Of a stretch of DNA of 64,000 nt, positions 12,601 through 25,400 are shown piece after piece (position 1 is the first letter of the stretch; the number at the start of each line of letters is the position of its first letter). Both the position numbers and the translations under genes were made by a program. The notes beneath the pieces are model-generated. The model was not told where the DNA came from, ran no database searches, and worked only from the letters and a program-made list of their open reading frames with translations. The DNA comes from Isoetes taiwanensis (Eukaryota; Streptophyta; Lycopodiopsida; Isoetales; Isoetaceae). The stretch spans positions 21,434 to 85,433 of the forward strand of contig JAJEKV010000815.1 of NCBI GenBank assembly GCA_021234155.1, written 5' to 3'.

Positions 12601-15123
12601 ATTTAATCAACATCTATAGAATTTTTTTGGGGTCCAGAAGATATAACTGGATATTCCCTGTATTTTTTTTTTTATTGTGGGTAGCTTGCAAATGTGCAGC
12701 TACCCACTCTAAACCATTGTAGAATTCTACTGAGATGAATGAAAGACCTAGCTAGGTAGCTTTTGTCTGTTTTCATGCGAGCCCTTATTCGAGAATCTTG
12801 CATTTTTATTACTAATGGAATGAATTTTCAAGAATTTTTCTCAAATTTTTATAAGTCGCTTGACACTAGTGGGTTCATTGCAAGTGATTCCTTGTTTATC
12901 TCTCCTGTTCGTTGAGTTCTTCAGGAGACTTTGAACCTGTATAATCTGTTGTGACCTTTCAACATTCGTCAGCATCTATAACATGCACCTGTTTTTCTCC
13001 TTTTTGTCACTAGATTCTTTAAATGCAGAACCTCTATTATTATTAAATCGCATTGCTAGTCTAGTAGCGCTTTCTAGTTTTCCCCAATCGGGCGGCCATA
13101 ATTTGGGCAGTGTAACCTTTAAATTCCAATCTAGGTATAGATTTTTGAAACATATCAAACGTGGTAGGAGGTAAGGGTGTTTCTATAATTTAAGAAAATA
13201 CAAAGGCATTTTCATAATTTAAGCAAAATACAAGGATATTTTTATAAATTGCCCAAAATAAAGCCTAATCTAATTTGTGTAGTCCTTCATAGCTTTAGTC
13301 ATTACTTTCTCATTTTCATTAATTGTGGACCAAAAGTGACGGATTTAGCCCGTTTGCATTTTTTCTTTATCAAAAATTGGTGAGCCATTGGATATGGTTT
13401 TTTTATCCTAAGCTTTCTGTTGATGGCTGTCGATGGGCGAATTTAGAGGAGGTTGCAACTGCGTAGAGGAGCTTTGCCATAGAGGTCGAATTTATAGAAG
13501 CAGAGGTCAGATCTTGGATAGAAGGCCAGATTTAATAGAGCACAGGCTGATATTGGATGAATTTACAAAGTGGAGCATCAAAACTGATATCAGAAAGCCT
13601 AAAAACTGATAAGGAAGGTACCACTGGCTGAGCAATGCGACTCTGGTAGTTTTGAAATTGGGGCTCTTCAAAAGCATAATTGTAGAAATTTGGTCTTCCT
13701 TTGTAACTAGTTGTAATTTGAACGCGGTGCTTTATATATGTGGTGGATCAGGGGCTTGGGTTCGTGGACTGGTTCTTGCTCAATTCTCTGTTCATGTGCT
13801 TGCCATGTGTAGGATTATATTTTTCCCTTCCAATACCATGGTTCAATTCAATAGTTCTAGCTTGTTATTAAAACAAAAAAACGAAGTGATTAGGATAGGG
13901 TTAGCAATTTAGGGTAGAAGTTAAGGAGTACTTAACCATTTCATCTTGTTTCTCTAGTTATATCATAAGGTATGTTGGATATGACAAAACATTTTGTGGA
14001 TGGAATGGTTTTGTTTGTTTGTTTCATGATGAGAGATGCCTTAGGCGTATCATATGTCTGCGAATATCCTACATATGCAATAAGAAAATAACTTTTACTG
14101 ATTTACTAAGATGTCCCTAATTTTTCAAAGCCTGCCTCAGTGGAATGTATTTGTATACAATGTTTTGCTATAGTTTAGTACACAATTGAAACCACATTAT
14201 TTAGACATATATTTTGTAACTGAGGGTGTACCTATAATGGAGGAGAATTCTACACAACTTCCAACTTGCGTATTTAAAATGCTAATTGCACAATTCTTAT
14301 ACATGATAGTGCATCAAGGGAAGAGGGGGAGGAGGTAATATTAATTCTAAGAATTTATGGTCACTGGTAGTATTGCTTATGCTTATGTATGTTACTATTA
14401 CATGTTAAGCATCTCAATGCATGTTTATTCTATTGAATAGATATTAGAGGCATTTATAGGTTTAAAGATGACGAGGAGAATATGGTTCACTATTCACAAA
14501 AAACATCCATAATCAAATGTTCAACAAATCTTACTTTTCTCAATCATATGTACCCTCACCTTCAAAATCCTTATCCATTTCATTTCTTAATTAAGATTGA
14601 TAAGCTTCAAAAGGCGTTTTCAATAATGCACTTTGACCTTGTACATATGGATGTTTTGCTTACTTTAGAGAGAAGGAAATGATTAATCATGTATGATTGT
14701 ACGCTTGCATTATTAACCAGCACGCAAACTTCCAACATGGTATTCTTTCTATAGTTTTCAACACTTAATTAGAAATTGATACCCTTTTTGCTATTTTTCA
14801 CACAGATCCGATGCTGGAAAAAAAACACCATATTGGAGTATACTATGGGGTATTGAAGGTCCTCAGGTGGAAACTTTCCACCAAGTGGTTCCACCTGAGA
14901 ATTGCATGCTCTATGCATTATGCTATATGTAGTGTAAAGCCATTCATAAAATATGCTTTCTTTAGAAGGTGATAAGATTTTATTCATAGATTGTACAAAA
15001 TTTTCAAACTCCCACTACTAGCTTCGTCTTTTTAGCCAATAGTGTTATCCACACACTTTTACAAAACTTGGTCTAGTGAGCCATGGTGTTGTACATATAT
15101 ATACCAATTGAAAAAATCATTAT
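12601..15123. other. Intergenic, no gene seen
   Basis: Low-complexity AT-rich DNA with scattered open frames of 60-90 codons, none with a recognisable domain. The right part is downstream of the minus-strand C2 gene. Confidence 0.45.
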
Positions 15124-15804
15124 TCAACCTTCCTGACATAATAAGCATGGCATCAATATATGAGCATTAGAATCAATATCCAAATCAACCCAGCCACATA
15201 CCTTGGGAGTGAAAGTGAGAGATATTTTGATATATCCTTTCGGTTTTCCAGATGCTTGAAGAATATCATAAGCAATTGGCGGCAATTTTCGGACTTTGAA
15301 AAGGTCCTTGAGAGGTATTCTATTTGAAAGCAATATAATGTTGTTTTTAGCATAGCCATACTTTAAATGGATCATTGTTACAACATTGACATACCTAACA
15401 CTTCCAATAAAGTTGTCTTCTCCTATCAGATGCTCATCATAAATCTTAACAAAAATCTCTGTGACTCCATCATCAACATCGAATCTAAATCTTTGATTCC
15501 ATACAGGCTTTGCTCCAGCATCTGAAAGAGCCAATGTCTATATCTTTAGTAAATGAAAATTTAATAGCTTCCAAAATCGCCTTTTCCATGCATATATGAA
15601 AACACAACATACGTTTAGCTGTTATAGTCCTGCTACATTTTCTGGAGCATGTAATCAGCACGTATGGACTAGCCTTTCCTGTAAGCACATTAGCCATTAG
15701 ATGATTTCTTGATAGATCATGTGGAGAAGATGATAGTTACCAAACATATCGACTTTGATTCCATTTGCACTTAAAATAAGAATGTCTATTACTCCCATTG
15801 GCAT
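15124..15804 (-). CDS. C2-domain protein, ERG3/phloem-protein-like
   Basis: A compact minus-strand gene in four exons: 15741-15804, 15613-15678, 15395-15521 and about 15124-15340. All three junctions join in phase with good GT-AG sites. The start (15804) gives MPMGVIDILILSANGIK, the opening strand of a small C2 domain, followed by SPYVLITC, KPVWNQRFRF, IYDEHLIGEDNFIGSV, IPLKDLF and GYIKISLTFTPK. This order matches single-C2 proteins such as rice elicitor-responsive ERG3 and the 16-kDa phloem protein. In the family the domain binds calcium and phospholipid; here DEHLIGEDNF supplies one acidic loop, while the usual MDPYV is SPYV, so one calcium ligand is missing. About 20 residues follow the domain core, or the gene may splice again at a GTATGT donor just after TPK. 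No break was seen, so it may be active. Confidence 0.72.
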
Positions 15805-17860
15805 CCTTGCGATGAAGTAAGTTCTAATCACAGATTCTGGTTCAACATTCTTAAATGTGAAGCCTTTATATTAACTAGAATCAATAAAATAATACTATAA
15901 CAAGACATGTGTGAAGAGATGGATAATCTCTTCACTATGAAGGACAATGAATGCAAATGTTTATAAAATACTATAGATGTTAGAATGTATACCGAACTTT
16001 AAGCATAATTTGGACCACTTTCATCATCATTATGCTATTTGTTTGTGAAACAACCTCGTTATGTAGGTACTTTTTTTGACTTGGATTTAACACATATTTT
16101 CTTTTGTGGCCCTTAATGCATATTGCCAGAAATAGAACATGTATATTGCCACGACTAGTTTGACCAAGATAGAACCCTTTGTCATAATAGAAGTCTCTAG
16201 TGGGTTCATATCACTTTATGCTTTTCAACTATTCATGATATGTTTAATCCCCTCATTGAAAAAAGAGGGTCATGAAAATGTGTGCTTCTGTACCAACTTT
16301 GGAAACTCATCAACGACACCTCGTGGATGCAATATTCTTGGGGCATGAGATAGAAAATTGCTACTTTGTTTTAATAGATAAGTTCAATTACATCCAAATG
16401 TCATACTATCAATTCTTTATTGGTTCTTTATTTACAAATGATCTATATGATTTCATACAAATCTAACCTTGGGTGCTCTATCAATTATGAGATATAAATA
16501 ATGCTAACAAATTGTAGAGCAATAATAAAGGAGGAGTGAATTAAATAAAAGATTGTGCATATCTATCTTTACTAAAAAGTACTGAAAAGAAACTTGTCTT
16601 GAATTTGGACATAATTAAAGCATAGCTTATTTTTGCATTTTCAATTCTCTTTTAAAAATTGAAACTAGATTCATTTTAGGCTCTACTCAAATGAGTTCCA
16701 TATGGTCGAGTTTGAGTCCTTTATAAACATTTTATTTATGATGTTTTTTGGCAGGATTAAATGAGCAACACTAGCATGGCTTGGAAGGAAAGAACCTCCT
16801 CTTCCTCCTCCATCAATGCATGATGAATGGTCTAGAGCCCCATGTTTCCTTCTTCCCATGCCATCAAAGATATCCCTCTTTTTAAAAAGATGATCCGTAA
16901 CCCTCTTCGATGGCCATTCTCAAACTTGATCCACATTCTTATTAATAATTCTATTCTTAGCAATCGTAAGGAACTAGCAATAGGGCAAGCTTGGAGCAAG
17001 GATTGGGTGGTTTCCTTGTGAGGGTGCTCCTACTTGTATCTTGTAATTTCTTCTTAGCATGTACTTGCCCCATAGGTTTGTTAGTCTCCATGGATATTAA
17101 AATATAATTTATCTTAATTCAAATCTTTTTGGTTCAAAGGTTTAGGCAATTCTTCAGATAGTGGCTATTGCTCGTATATTTTAATTGCTTCTCTTCGGGA
17201 TGGATTCTTCAACGAATTTATCTTGAGTTTATTTCTTTAATTTATTTGAAAACTAGGTTTTCATTTTAATTTCTTTAAAGGATATTTAGGGGACCATCAT
17301 ATGTCCTAGTAGGATTAGAAGAGTGGACTTCAAACCATTGTCCAGTTTTTTAGAAGTAGTCGCAACACTTAGATTTAAAATATACTGCAACAATTTTAGC
17401 AATTCAACCTTTTAAGGATTTCCCTTATAAACTTTGTTCAATATGATATCCCAACATATAAATCAATTTCCTTGTAGAAGCCTCAAGTTATTTTGCTATA
17501 TAATAGAAGTTGGGGACCAATTTCTTGCATGTAAATCTTCTACACATGGCTACTACACGAGTCCATTGAAAGGAGGTGAAAACATGAACTTGGCAAGCTA
17601 CAAAGGTGAAATTATGAAAAAAATATGAAATGGAGCAAAGCATGGTATCTGATCCATTCTATGAGCAAATATTACACCATGACATAAGCTTAGAGCTCAT
17701 CCAACAACAAATATTGTGGTTGCAATAGAGATAATTGTACAAACCTTAAAAGACACTAATGCTTTACTTGTTATTTAATGTTTTGAACCGATTAGGTGAA
17801 AAATCCCTCTTGTAGAAAATAGCCACATATTGCCACTAATCTTATAACATTCAAATATTT
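15805..17860. other. Intergenic, no gene seen
   Basis: AT-rich sequence upstream of the C2 gene. Only short frames with no recognised domain. No promoter element could be fixed with confidence. Confidence 0.45.
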
Positions 17861-17867
17861 GTTATGT

Positions 17868-18611
17868 TCAAATTTGTATGTCCATATACCAACCTTTGTC
17901 TCTCGTTGCCTCCAATGCAATTCTAGGCAGAGATTCTTCATGCATATCCATATGCACTTTGCATATATATTCAAGAGTTCTGCACATGGCCTTTATTTCT
18001 AGTGGCATCAACCAAATAGGGAGTTTGAGCTTTAACACTTGTTCTGTTCTGAAGAATTCCTTTTGCACCTTTTCTACTTTTTTCCAAGTCTCCTCTGCTA
18101 ATTCAGGTGCCCACATTCCACAGGCATACACCAATAGATTGCAAAAGCACTTTATATAACATTTTCTTTAGCTCAAGGTTCCAAACTATTTGCACTCTTG
18201 CATTGCGACACAAAGCTTTTAGGCAACCACTGACCCTTTCTTCTACTGCATGATTCCAACTGCGACTCTTATCTACATGAACTCCCAAATATTTATGCCC
18301 ACCTGTTCTCTTTTGTATAGAAACTTAAGATGTTTGGTTTTAAGTGCCCCAAAGGCAATGAATTTAGTTATAACCAAGTTCACTCTCATGCTCTTGTTAT
18401 CACAAAAGAAAGATAATGCATCTAAATATTTTTGCACGCCTGCCATTGATCTAGATAAAATAACTATATAATCTGCATACAATAACATAAGCAGCATATA
18501 CCCACCTACAACCATACCATCCCCCCTGAATTGTGCCATCCATTCTTCCAACTGATCGATAAACAATTTGAACAAAGTAGGGGACTTAGGGCACCCTTGT
18601 TTGGCCCCCAT
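17868..18611 (-). mobile_element. LINE reverse-transcriptase fragment
   Basis: Minus-strand translation gives GAKQGCPKSPTLFKLFIDQL, the QGxPxSPxLF motif of non-LTR reverse transcriptases. Then come LLYADYIVIL, where the catalytic YADD is changed to YADY, and the thumb and connection region (KMLYKVLL, CGMWAPELAEETWKKVEKVQ). The reading frame changes near 18273-18130. Loss of one catalytic aspartate and the frame break mean it is dead. The LINE at 28.1-29.06 kb has the same LRKMLYKVL phrase and belongs to the same family. Confidence 0.8.
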
Positions 18612-18865
18612 ATTACTAATTGATGGTATTTAATGCAAACAACTTAATGCACACTCAAATTATGATGATTGGCAACTCAATTTAATTGAAAATTCTAGCC
18701 AAATTCAATGTCAAATGCATAAATTCCCTCGTCTCTACTCAACTATTGAGTTTGTTTTAAGTACAAACCATTGGACTTTTGTTATTTAGATACTGTAGAA
18801 CTGGCATTGACTCGATCACTATAGATGCTTTGACCATTCACCGATTGTATGATAATCAGTTTTCA

Positions 18866-19197
18866 TACGTAGCACAATAACAGGGGGTTCCAGGGGGATT
18901 TGATATGGATGTAAAAATAATAATTCTCGAAACCATAGACCATATATCCCTAAAACAATTGAATGGGTTATTATAAAAAAAGACATAGATTCAAGATAAA
19001 AAATAATCACATTAGCTCACTCGGTATATTGGTTAAAGTAGTCTTATTAAGACATTGAATAATTTTGGTAGAGGTTCGAGCCCCCGTATTTCATATTCTA
19101 AAATCTTGGCAAAGGCGTATAGAGGTTCGATATTCCCTCAAAGTCTTAGGCGAACTCGTATTTCATATTTCAAAATCAAAGGCGCCTCTAATGATAA
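18866..19197 (+). repeat. SINE-type repeat, copy 3, left part
   Basis: Starts at ACGTAGCACAATAACAGGGG and runs through box A-like TTAGCTCACTCGG (about 19012-19024) and box B GAGGTTCGAGCCCC (19071-19084) to GGCGCCTCTAATGATA. It stops where copies 1 and 2 continue, exactly at the Helitron end at 19198. The remaining part resumes at 25623. Confidence 0.75.
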
Positions 19198-19208
19198 CTA
19201 GTTATGGT

Positions 19209-19225
19209 GCCCGGCGTTGCCGGGC
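19209..19225 (-). repeat. Helitron 3' terminal hairpin
   Basis: Perfect 7-bp stem (GCCCGGC/GCCGGGC) with an AAC loop on the minus strand, 11 nt before the CTAG end. Rolling-circle transposons of this class use such a hairpin as the transposition stop signal. Confidence 0.85.
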
Positions 19226-19650
19226 TTAGTATCAATTTGAAGGGGTGGCTGTTTAATACTCAAAAGAAATTTAGAGCATGGAAATTTGCATTTGAAGATT
19301 GTAGGAGCAACAACGAAACACAAAATTTGGATTCTTGCCAGGTGTATTTCATATACAAATGTTGGGGCATTTGTACTGGAACAACTGGCTTGAAGCTTCA
19401 GTAATATCGCAGTTGAACATGCCAAGAAGATTCTTTTCTTTTCCAATTTTTATTCGATTTGAAGCATTAAAAATACTCCTGTTTCAACATGCCAAGAATG
19501 TAAACAGTAATAAATCAAAACGTCGAGAAGTTAATGAGCTCAAGTTTTCTAAAGACGCATCTAGCTTTGCAAGCAATCGATGATTATTAGGCAATCTGGC
19601 AGAAGGGCCATTAAACCACAAATAAGATACTTATACATTGAGGTTTCTTT

Positions 19651-20595
19651 ATGGTGCAGAAGGCCTTCTTGGCACGGGCCCTGGGGGTGAAGTCCACAGT
19701 TCCGTACCAGATCCTACTCCAGGAGACAGGCTTTCTACGCCTTCAACGGGCTGCATTGGAATGCCATGTCGTTTACTTCCAAAAGGTGGTCGCTATGGCT
19801 GATACACGCTTGCCCCACCTTGCTTTGGCCAAGGCGATGGGTCCCCAACGCCTGAAATCCTGCTGGAAAGACAAGCAAGCTCAGTGGTTCTCACGCTGGG
19901 GTGTGCAGGCAAACAGATGCGTCCAAGTCAGGACAAAGAAAGATCGCGAGGCGCTTAAACTGTACCTAGATGCTACTTTCCTTCGCAAGCTCTAGGATGC
20001 AGAGGCTCTGACGCATGTTAAGCTGGCACACTATCAGCAGCAAGTCAATCCTAGGCTCACAAGAGGCCCACACCAGTACTTGTACACCCAGCTGCCCATG
20101 AAGAAGCGCAGACTTATAGCTTCCATTCGCACGGGTGCACATCGCCTCCGCATTGAAACAGGGCGTTGGGCTCGGGAACCACGAGAACAAAGGCTTTGCT
20201 AGTGTTGCCACCAGGGCGCGATTGAGGATGAATGTCATACCCTCCAGATCTGCCCAGCATTTGCCCACATCCGAGAGCGATATGTTCGATTACTAGTGCC
20301 TGGCCAGCCGTTGCATCAGTTATTGACTACAGCATCAGTGGGATTGTTGGGGTCATACCTCCAGGAGGTTATGGATGCACGGACTCGTTTGTGTCCTACG
20401 GGACGGTATTGAACTGTCCTATGCAATTGTACAGTGTGCCAGCATGCTTATTACTGCTAAGGTTTTTCCCTCGAAAACCCTTCGGGGCGGGGGTTTTTTA
20501 ATCCTGTCAGTAATACGCTTGCTGCTCTCTTTTTGTTTGGGTCCCATAGGCCAATTGGTCTCCGTGGACGCTAAAAAACCTATTCTATTTATGAG
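19651..20595 (+). mobile_element. LINE C-terminal region and 3' end, inside the Helitron
   Basis: Translation from 19651 gives the post-reverse-transcriptase part of a LINE ORF2 (RALGVKSTVPYQILLQETGF is typical). A stop follows at 19993. The frame then continues to HRLRIETGRW and a zinc-knuckle-like stretch (CCHQGAIEDECHTLQICPAF) with more breaks. The 3' untranslated part has the hairpin at about 20474-20500, then GGCCAATTGGTCTCCGTGGA, and ends close to TATTCTATTTA. It is 5'-truncated and dead, and is the sister of the copy at 61.19-61.83 kb. Confidence 0.75.
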
Positions 20596-22730
20596 AATAA
20601 CTCTTCATACATGCCTGCATGAATAGCAGACATATCGAGACTTAAATTTGCAGATTCTTGCATATGTAATATTGACCTACATCACGAATCTTATCTTCTG
20701 GACTTATGCAAAAGTTGTTTGGTCAGGAAATGTAAAGAAATCAACACAATACCCATGGCAAAAGCATATCTGATGGTGACGGCTTCTCCATGATCCGTTT
20801 GGAGAGTAAGGAGAATGCATTTATAAAACTACTTTAGAAAGACCTAACGATTCATTGGTAGAATATTGTGTTATATACATTACATGCCCATTTGAGCTTT
20901 TGATATCAAAGTAGCAATTCTCATGAACTTGGTTTGTGGTCGACCTGATGCTACGGTAAGAGGCTTATTTTTCTAGAGTACTAATGACCGCAATATATCT
21001 CGACATAACATTCACCATCTCATGTTTCTTGTTGTGGGGTGTTCTACTACCAAGGTGAAGATGCAGATGCAATACATGGGTTCCACTGCATCATACAGAA
21101 ATGAGGTTCCAACTCTTTGAATGTCTACCTAAAATAGGAGCACTCATCTCAACAAACATGCCAGCTTCAAAGATGACATATAATGCAACATTTCAGTAAC
21201 ATTACAGAAACTGGATTACATGCAAACAAAACACTATCTAATAAAAAAAAAGCATAAGGCTTACATAAAACAAATGTGCATGTCTTGTATCTAGACGCAT
21301 TCTTAAACTCAAACTATCTCTCTTCTTCAAATCGGCGTTTAGTTTCCCAATAGAACACCTTAGCAAACACATGATTCACCATAACCTAAAAATGATGGGA
21401 TGCAGCAAACAATCTAGAGCCGAGCCTTTGAATTCATATGATGAAATATGTTGATTACACGTTTATGACTATAAAATACATAATAATTTCATGATTTATA
21501 TGATGAAATATGTTGAGAACGTGTTAATGATTGTAAAATACATGATAATTTCAATAGGAATAAGAAGACACTAAGCTAATGGCTATTTAAGGTGGCCTCA
21601 AATAGCAATCACATTATACTAATAGCTATTACTGAAATAGCAATCATTGTTCATAACGGATCTGCAATGAAGACGCATTCAAAAGAATGCAGATCCTTCA
21701 GCAACTAAATCGCCAACATTCAATGAAGATAATGAATAAGTAGCACATGAAGTCTACAATTATACAATACAACGGTAAACATCCAAGCAGAAACCACAAC
21801 ACTAAAAGGTAAGAACAGGGACAAAGCCTAGAAAGGGGCTGGTGCCTTACATCATGACTGTGTTGTCTTGGTGTGTTGCCCCGAACTCTTAACACTTGAA
21901 TTGAAAGGAACTTCGAGTGTACATAACTATTATTATGATAACCTTCATCAATTTCTATGAAATACATTCAAAATTGCCATGGACCAGCAATCAATCCTAA
22001 TGGGACTATTTTAGAAGAATGTAGAGAAAGGACAGCATAACATACCATATCTCGTTTAATTACCTACTTAAAATGGCTTCTAGCTTTTAGCATAGTTCTA
22101 TATGGCAGCAACATCCAATTTTTTCATTTTGTTTTCTACAAAGAACTATTGTAAAATATATGGCACTTCGACATAAACATTATCTATTCTCTTAAGCTCT
22201 AACATTAGTTTTATCGTTAATTCTTCAGATCCATAGATCAATTACTTGCATTTCTCATGCCATGGATCTTATCTACCTAACAACACTCTGGTCAATCTTA
22301 TCCATGTTGTTTATAAGCCTGTAAATGTGACACCAAAAAATAGCTAGAAAGAAATGTTTGCAACTGAGCAGTTCACAATGTAATATAAACCTCTAGTGAA
22401 GAGTGGGCGAAAATTGAGAAAAGGATAATCAAATAATACATCCAGCAAGACCAAGGAGCATATTTGGGGCCAAAATTCCAATATCAAGATGCTTATTTTT
22501 ATAGATGGATAGAACACATAATAGCCCTCAACAATTAAATATTAAGATAAACCTTAAGAAAACAATATCCTCAGCAAATTATAGCTAATGCTACGATGGA
22601 TCTATTTATCTGCAGCAATAGATGCACATGGATCTAATAAACAAATGAAGGAAGACTGCCACAAAAGCAGAAATGATGAGAAGAGAAGTTCCGTACTATA
22701 TACTATCGATGCCATTAGATAGTCAAGTGC
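20596..22730. other. Helitron filler DNA, no gene seen
   Basis: AT-rich sequence without recognisable coding. Two phrases around ATGATGAAATATGTTGA (near 21440 and 21500) are repeated with their surroundings, a local duplication of about 67 bp. Confidence 0.45.
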
Positions 22731-22739
22731 TCTTCCTTT

Positions 22740-23475
22740 AATTAAGAAGGTGGGTAACAAGAGATGCTGGAACTTTGTTCAAGGTATTAAAGAAGGCAAG
22801 AAGCTAGTAAGTTCATGCTACCGATTGCTTACCTCCTCAAGTACTTTATCACCTTCTCGAAAATGGCACTTACAGACTTTGCCTTCTCAATGGCAAATAT
22901 AAATATAATCCTCCAAAGGTAAATGTTCTACTTTGGCAGGTGATTCATCGCTCTTTGAGAGTTAATGAGATGGTTCATCGCTTTAAGCCGGGACTAAGCC
23001 CACTTTGCCCAATGTGTGAGCGGTGCATTGAAACATTGGAGCACTGTTTATATTTGTGTGCAGAGATGAGTAGTTTTAGGTCCTGGCTGCATTCTCTTTT
23101 TGGAGTATCTTTGGATAGTCAGCACTTTCTTTTGGGTATTTATCCAAATCAGTGGACTGCTTCTAAAAGGATTGCATTTCACATGGCAAAGTCTTGGCTA
23201 ATATGGAGTGTATGGAAGCAAAGGCGAAGAAAGGTCTTTTATGATAAGCGTATTTCTTCTCAGGTGGTGCTTCAAGAAATTCGTAAGAAATTTATAATTG
23301 CTTTCAGATCTCCAATTGGCCTGATCGTATTAAAATTCCAATATGGAGTGATCATCTAAAAGTGATTGATGCTTCAGGGACATTTCTTACTTCTGGAAGT
23401 ACTTTGTAATATTTTGAGTGTATAATATGAAGTAAAACACGTTCTTCAAAAAAAAAAAAAAAAAAAAAAAAAAGA
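22740..23475 (+). mobile_element. L1-like LINE 3' end with poly-A tail
   Basis: The open frame at 22940-23359, extended upstream by the phrase PPKVNVLLWQ, contains CPMCERCIETLEHCLYLC. This is the C-x2-C...H-x-x-x-C pattern of the plant zf-RVT domain at the end of L1-type ORF2, followed by the usual W-rich helix (AKSWLIWSVWKQRRRKVF). The element ends in an A run of about 26 bases at 23449-23474. It is 5'-truncated. Its poly-A tail separates it from the TATTC-tailed LINE family elsewhere in the window. Confidence 0.78.
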
Positions 23476-24264
23476 ATTTGAAGGAGGTAAATTCAAAAGT
23501 TCGAGTAGCCCGATCAGTTGGGAATATACATTCGTAAAAAGAATACTTCCTCTTTTTTGTCTAATCAACTAATGCCCTTGCAAGAGGGGGGGAGTAAAAA
23601 ACTAAATGTCATAATGGAGCAGGGTAAACACCATTTTTTGCGTGTTTGTATCCATTTACCCTAGTTTCTAGTGAATATGGAAGCATTTTTGAACTCGTTT
23701 ACTGTCTTCTCTATGTAATAATTATTATTTTTACTATAGGAAGTGACCTTACCAATTCGTTTTTTGAAGTAATTCGGGGCCCTTGATAACTCATGTTGCC
23801 TCTTCCTCTGCAGTCAGATTTTGAACCTGCAAGTGAAGGACATTGTGCAAGAGTGGATCAAGAGACATTATTGTTATTGCTAAAGATAATGAGACAGTTG
23901 CATAAGAGCACATAAGACTGTCAACATGTTTAGTTAGTTAATTACCTTAAAGTTGTGCCCATGTTGCAAGCGAAGTGATCCCTTCTCACATTTCATATCT
24001 AAAACTTTTTGGAAAAACAGAAAAATGTGCGGAGGACATAGCTGGCCTGATCAACATGCTCTTGCTTTGTGCATGCAATGGTGGTTTAATGACCAGAGCG
24101 ATCAAAGTAAAATAGTAGAAAAGGTACGAATGACATAGCTGACCTGATCAGATTCTCTGTACTCTTAGTGGATATAGCTGACCTGATCAGAATCTGCAAT
24201 AAATAATCCATGAAATAGGGCACTGTTATAATACAATGCTTTCTTACCGTAAACGGAATTTTAA

Positions 24265-25400
24265 AATAGACCTGTAGCTGACCGATACCATATTCATTCA
24301 TTTGATCAAAAGCCTTGCCTATGTACTGCACCAAATTACCTATTATGAGGCCTGCAAAAAGATGGTGAAGCTAAATTCAATTGCTTTAAATGTAACATCA
24401 AGATTAAAATTTATTCATGACTATGACTGAATCATCCTGCCTGCTATAACCACATGGACTGTTATAGAGAGCACTCATTTCAGAAGAAACATATCCGATG
24501 TAGACTTGCAACACAATAATTTAGAAGGCCTTTGGGCATCATGGGCATTCAAAACTCAAAAGCTTTCTTACCAGGATAAAAAAAAGCAGGATGAAATAAA
24601 GCCCTGTCATATAAAAGAAAAGTGCTCAAGAATCAAATTCAAATGCTGTCGTACTCTAGTTTATTACCTTCCAAAATTTTGGTCACTTGCATGAAATGGC
24701 ATTCAGGATCTATAACTTGGATCGTGAAAATACTTCTCAGGCTTGACCTCTGTTGCATATGCAAACAGATCCTGCACAACATAGTATCAGCTCTGTGAAT
24801 TAGTCCCATGTCAATTAGGAGCATAGGATGCTAACTAATCTAATGTTTCTAGCATTTACCTACTTTCAAAAGATACATAATACATACCATGATCTTGAGC
24901 AATCATGGCATGCATGCCAAGATAGTTGAATCGGGCAAAAATTTGACCTCCATTCCATTTCACGCAATGCCCATTCCAATTTTTGAAAACAGGTTTTCCT
25001 TTGCCAAAATTAACTAATCATAGCAAAGCCACAAAGCCCACCTTGCCAAAATATTACGTGGTGGAGCGATGAGACTTGAGGTGATAGATGGAATAACCCT
25101 AGCATAACTGCAAAAAGATCCAAGACTCGAGATTAGAAAACCATAAAAGCAGCTATTGCATGAAATGTTTGAGGATAATGAAATGTCTAAGTACCTATCG
25201 ATTCCTTCCTCTTTTTCTTCTGAAACACCAGTATAGCAGCAGTCTGCATCCAAAAAACATGTGGTATGTACTTCACAGAGACTATAAAAAGAATAGAATC
25301 GTGCTCCGTTCAAGTGTTATACAGAACTGCAGAACAAACCCTAACTCGCGCATTCGGGCTTTGAATCATCCTAATCCACTTCTACGCCTAGATCACCACC
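24265..25400 (-). pseudogene. Captured multi-exon gene fragment, product not recognised
   Basis: Inside the Helitron and on its own strand, at least five exon-like pieces follow each other with splice motifs. About 25194-25313 reads FLDADCCYTGVSEEKEEGID. About 25020-25110 reads SYARVIPSITSSLIAPPRNI, and joins the first in phase. About 24892-25010 reads KNWNGHCVKWNGGQIFARFN then YLGMHAMIAQDH. About 24665-24775 reads DLFAYATEVKPEKYF, with a one-base frame slip before VIDPECHFMQVTKILE. About 24265-24345 reads GNLVQYIGKAFDQMNEYGIG. A TTAGGGTTTG word in the 5' part is typical of plant leaders, so the capture may include the 5' end. Introns are kept, which means capture at DNA level. I do not recognise the parent gene. 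The frame slip argues for a dead copy. Confidence 0.55.

Noticed and set aside
19011-19085. tRNA gene from box A and box B words
   Set aside because: Box spacing is too long, no acceptor stem pairs, and the sequence is inside a repeat of about 430 bp present in several copies.
20474-20503. GC stem plus T-run resembling a bacterial rho-independent terminator
   Set aside because: It is part of the 3' end of a LINE family, found at three LINE loci; the window is eukaryotic.
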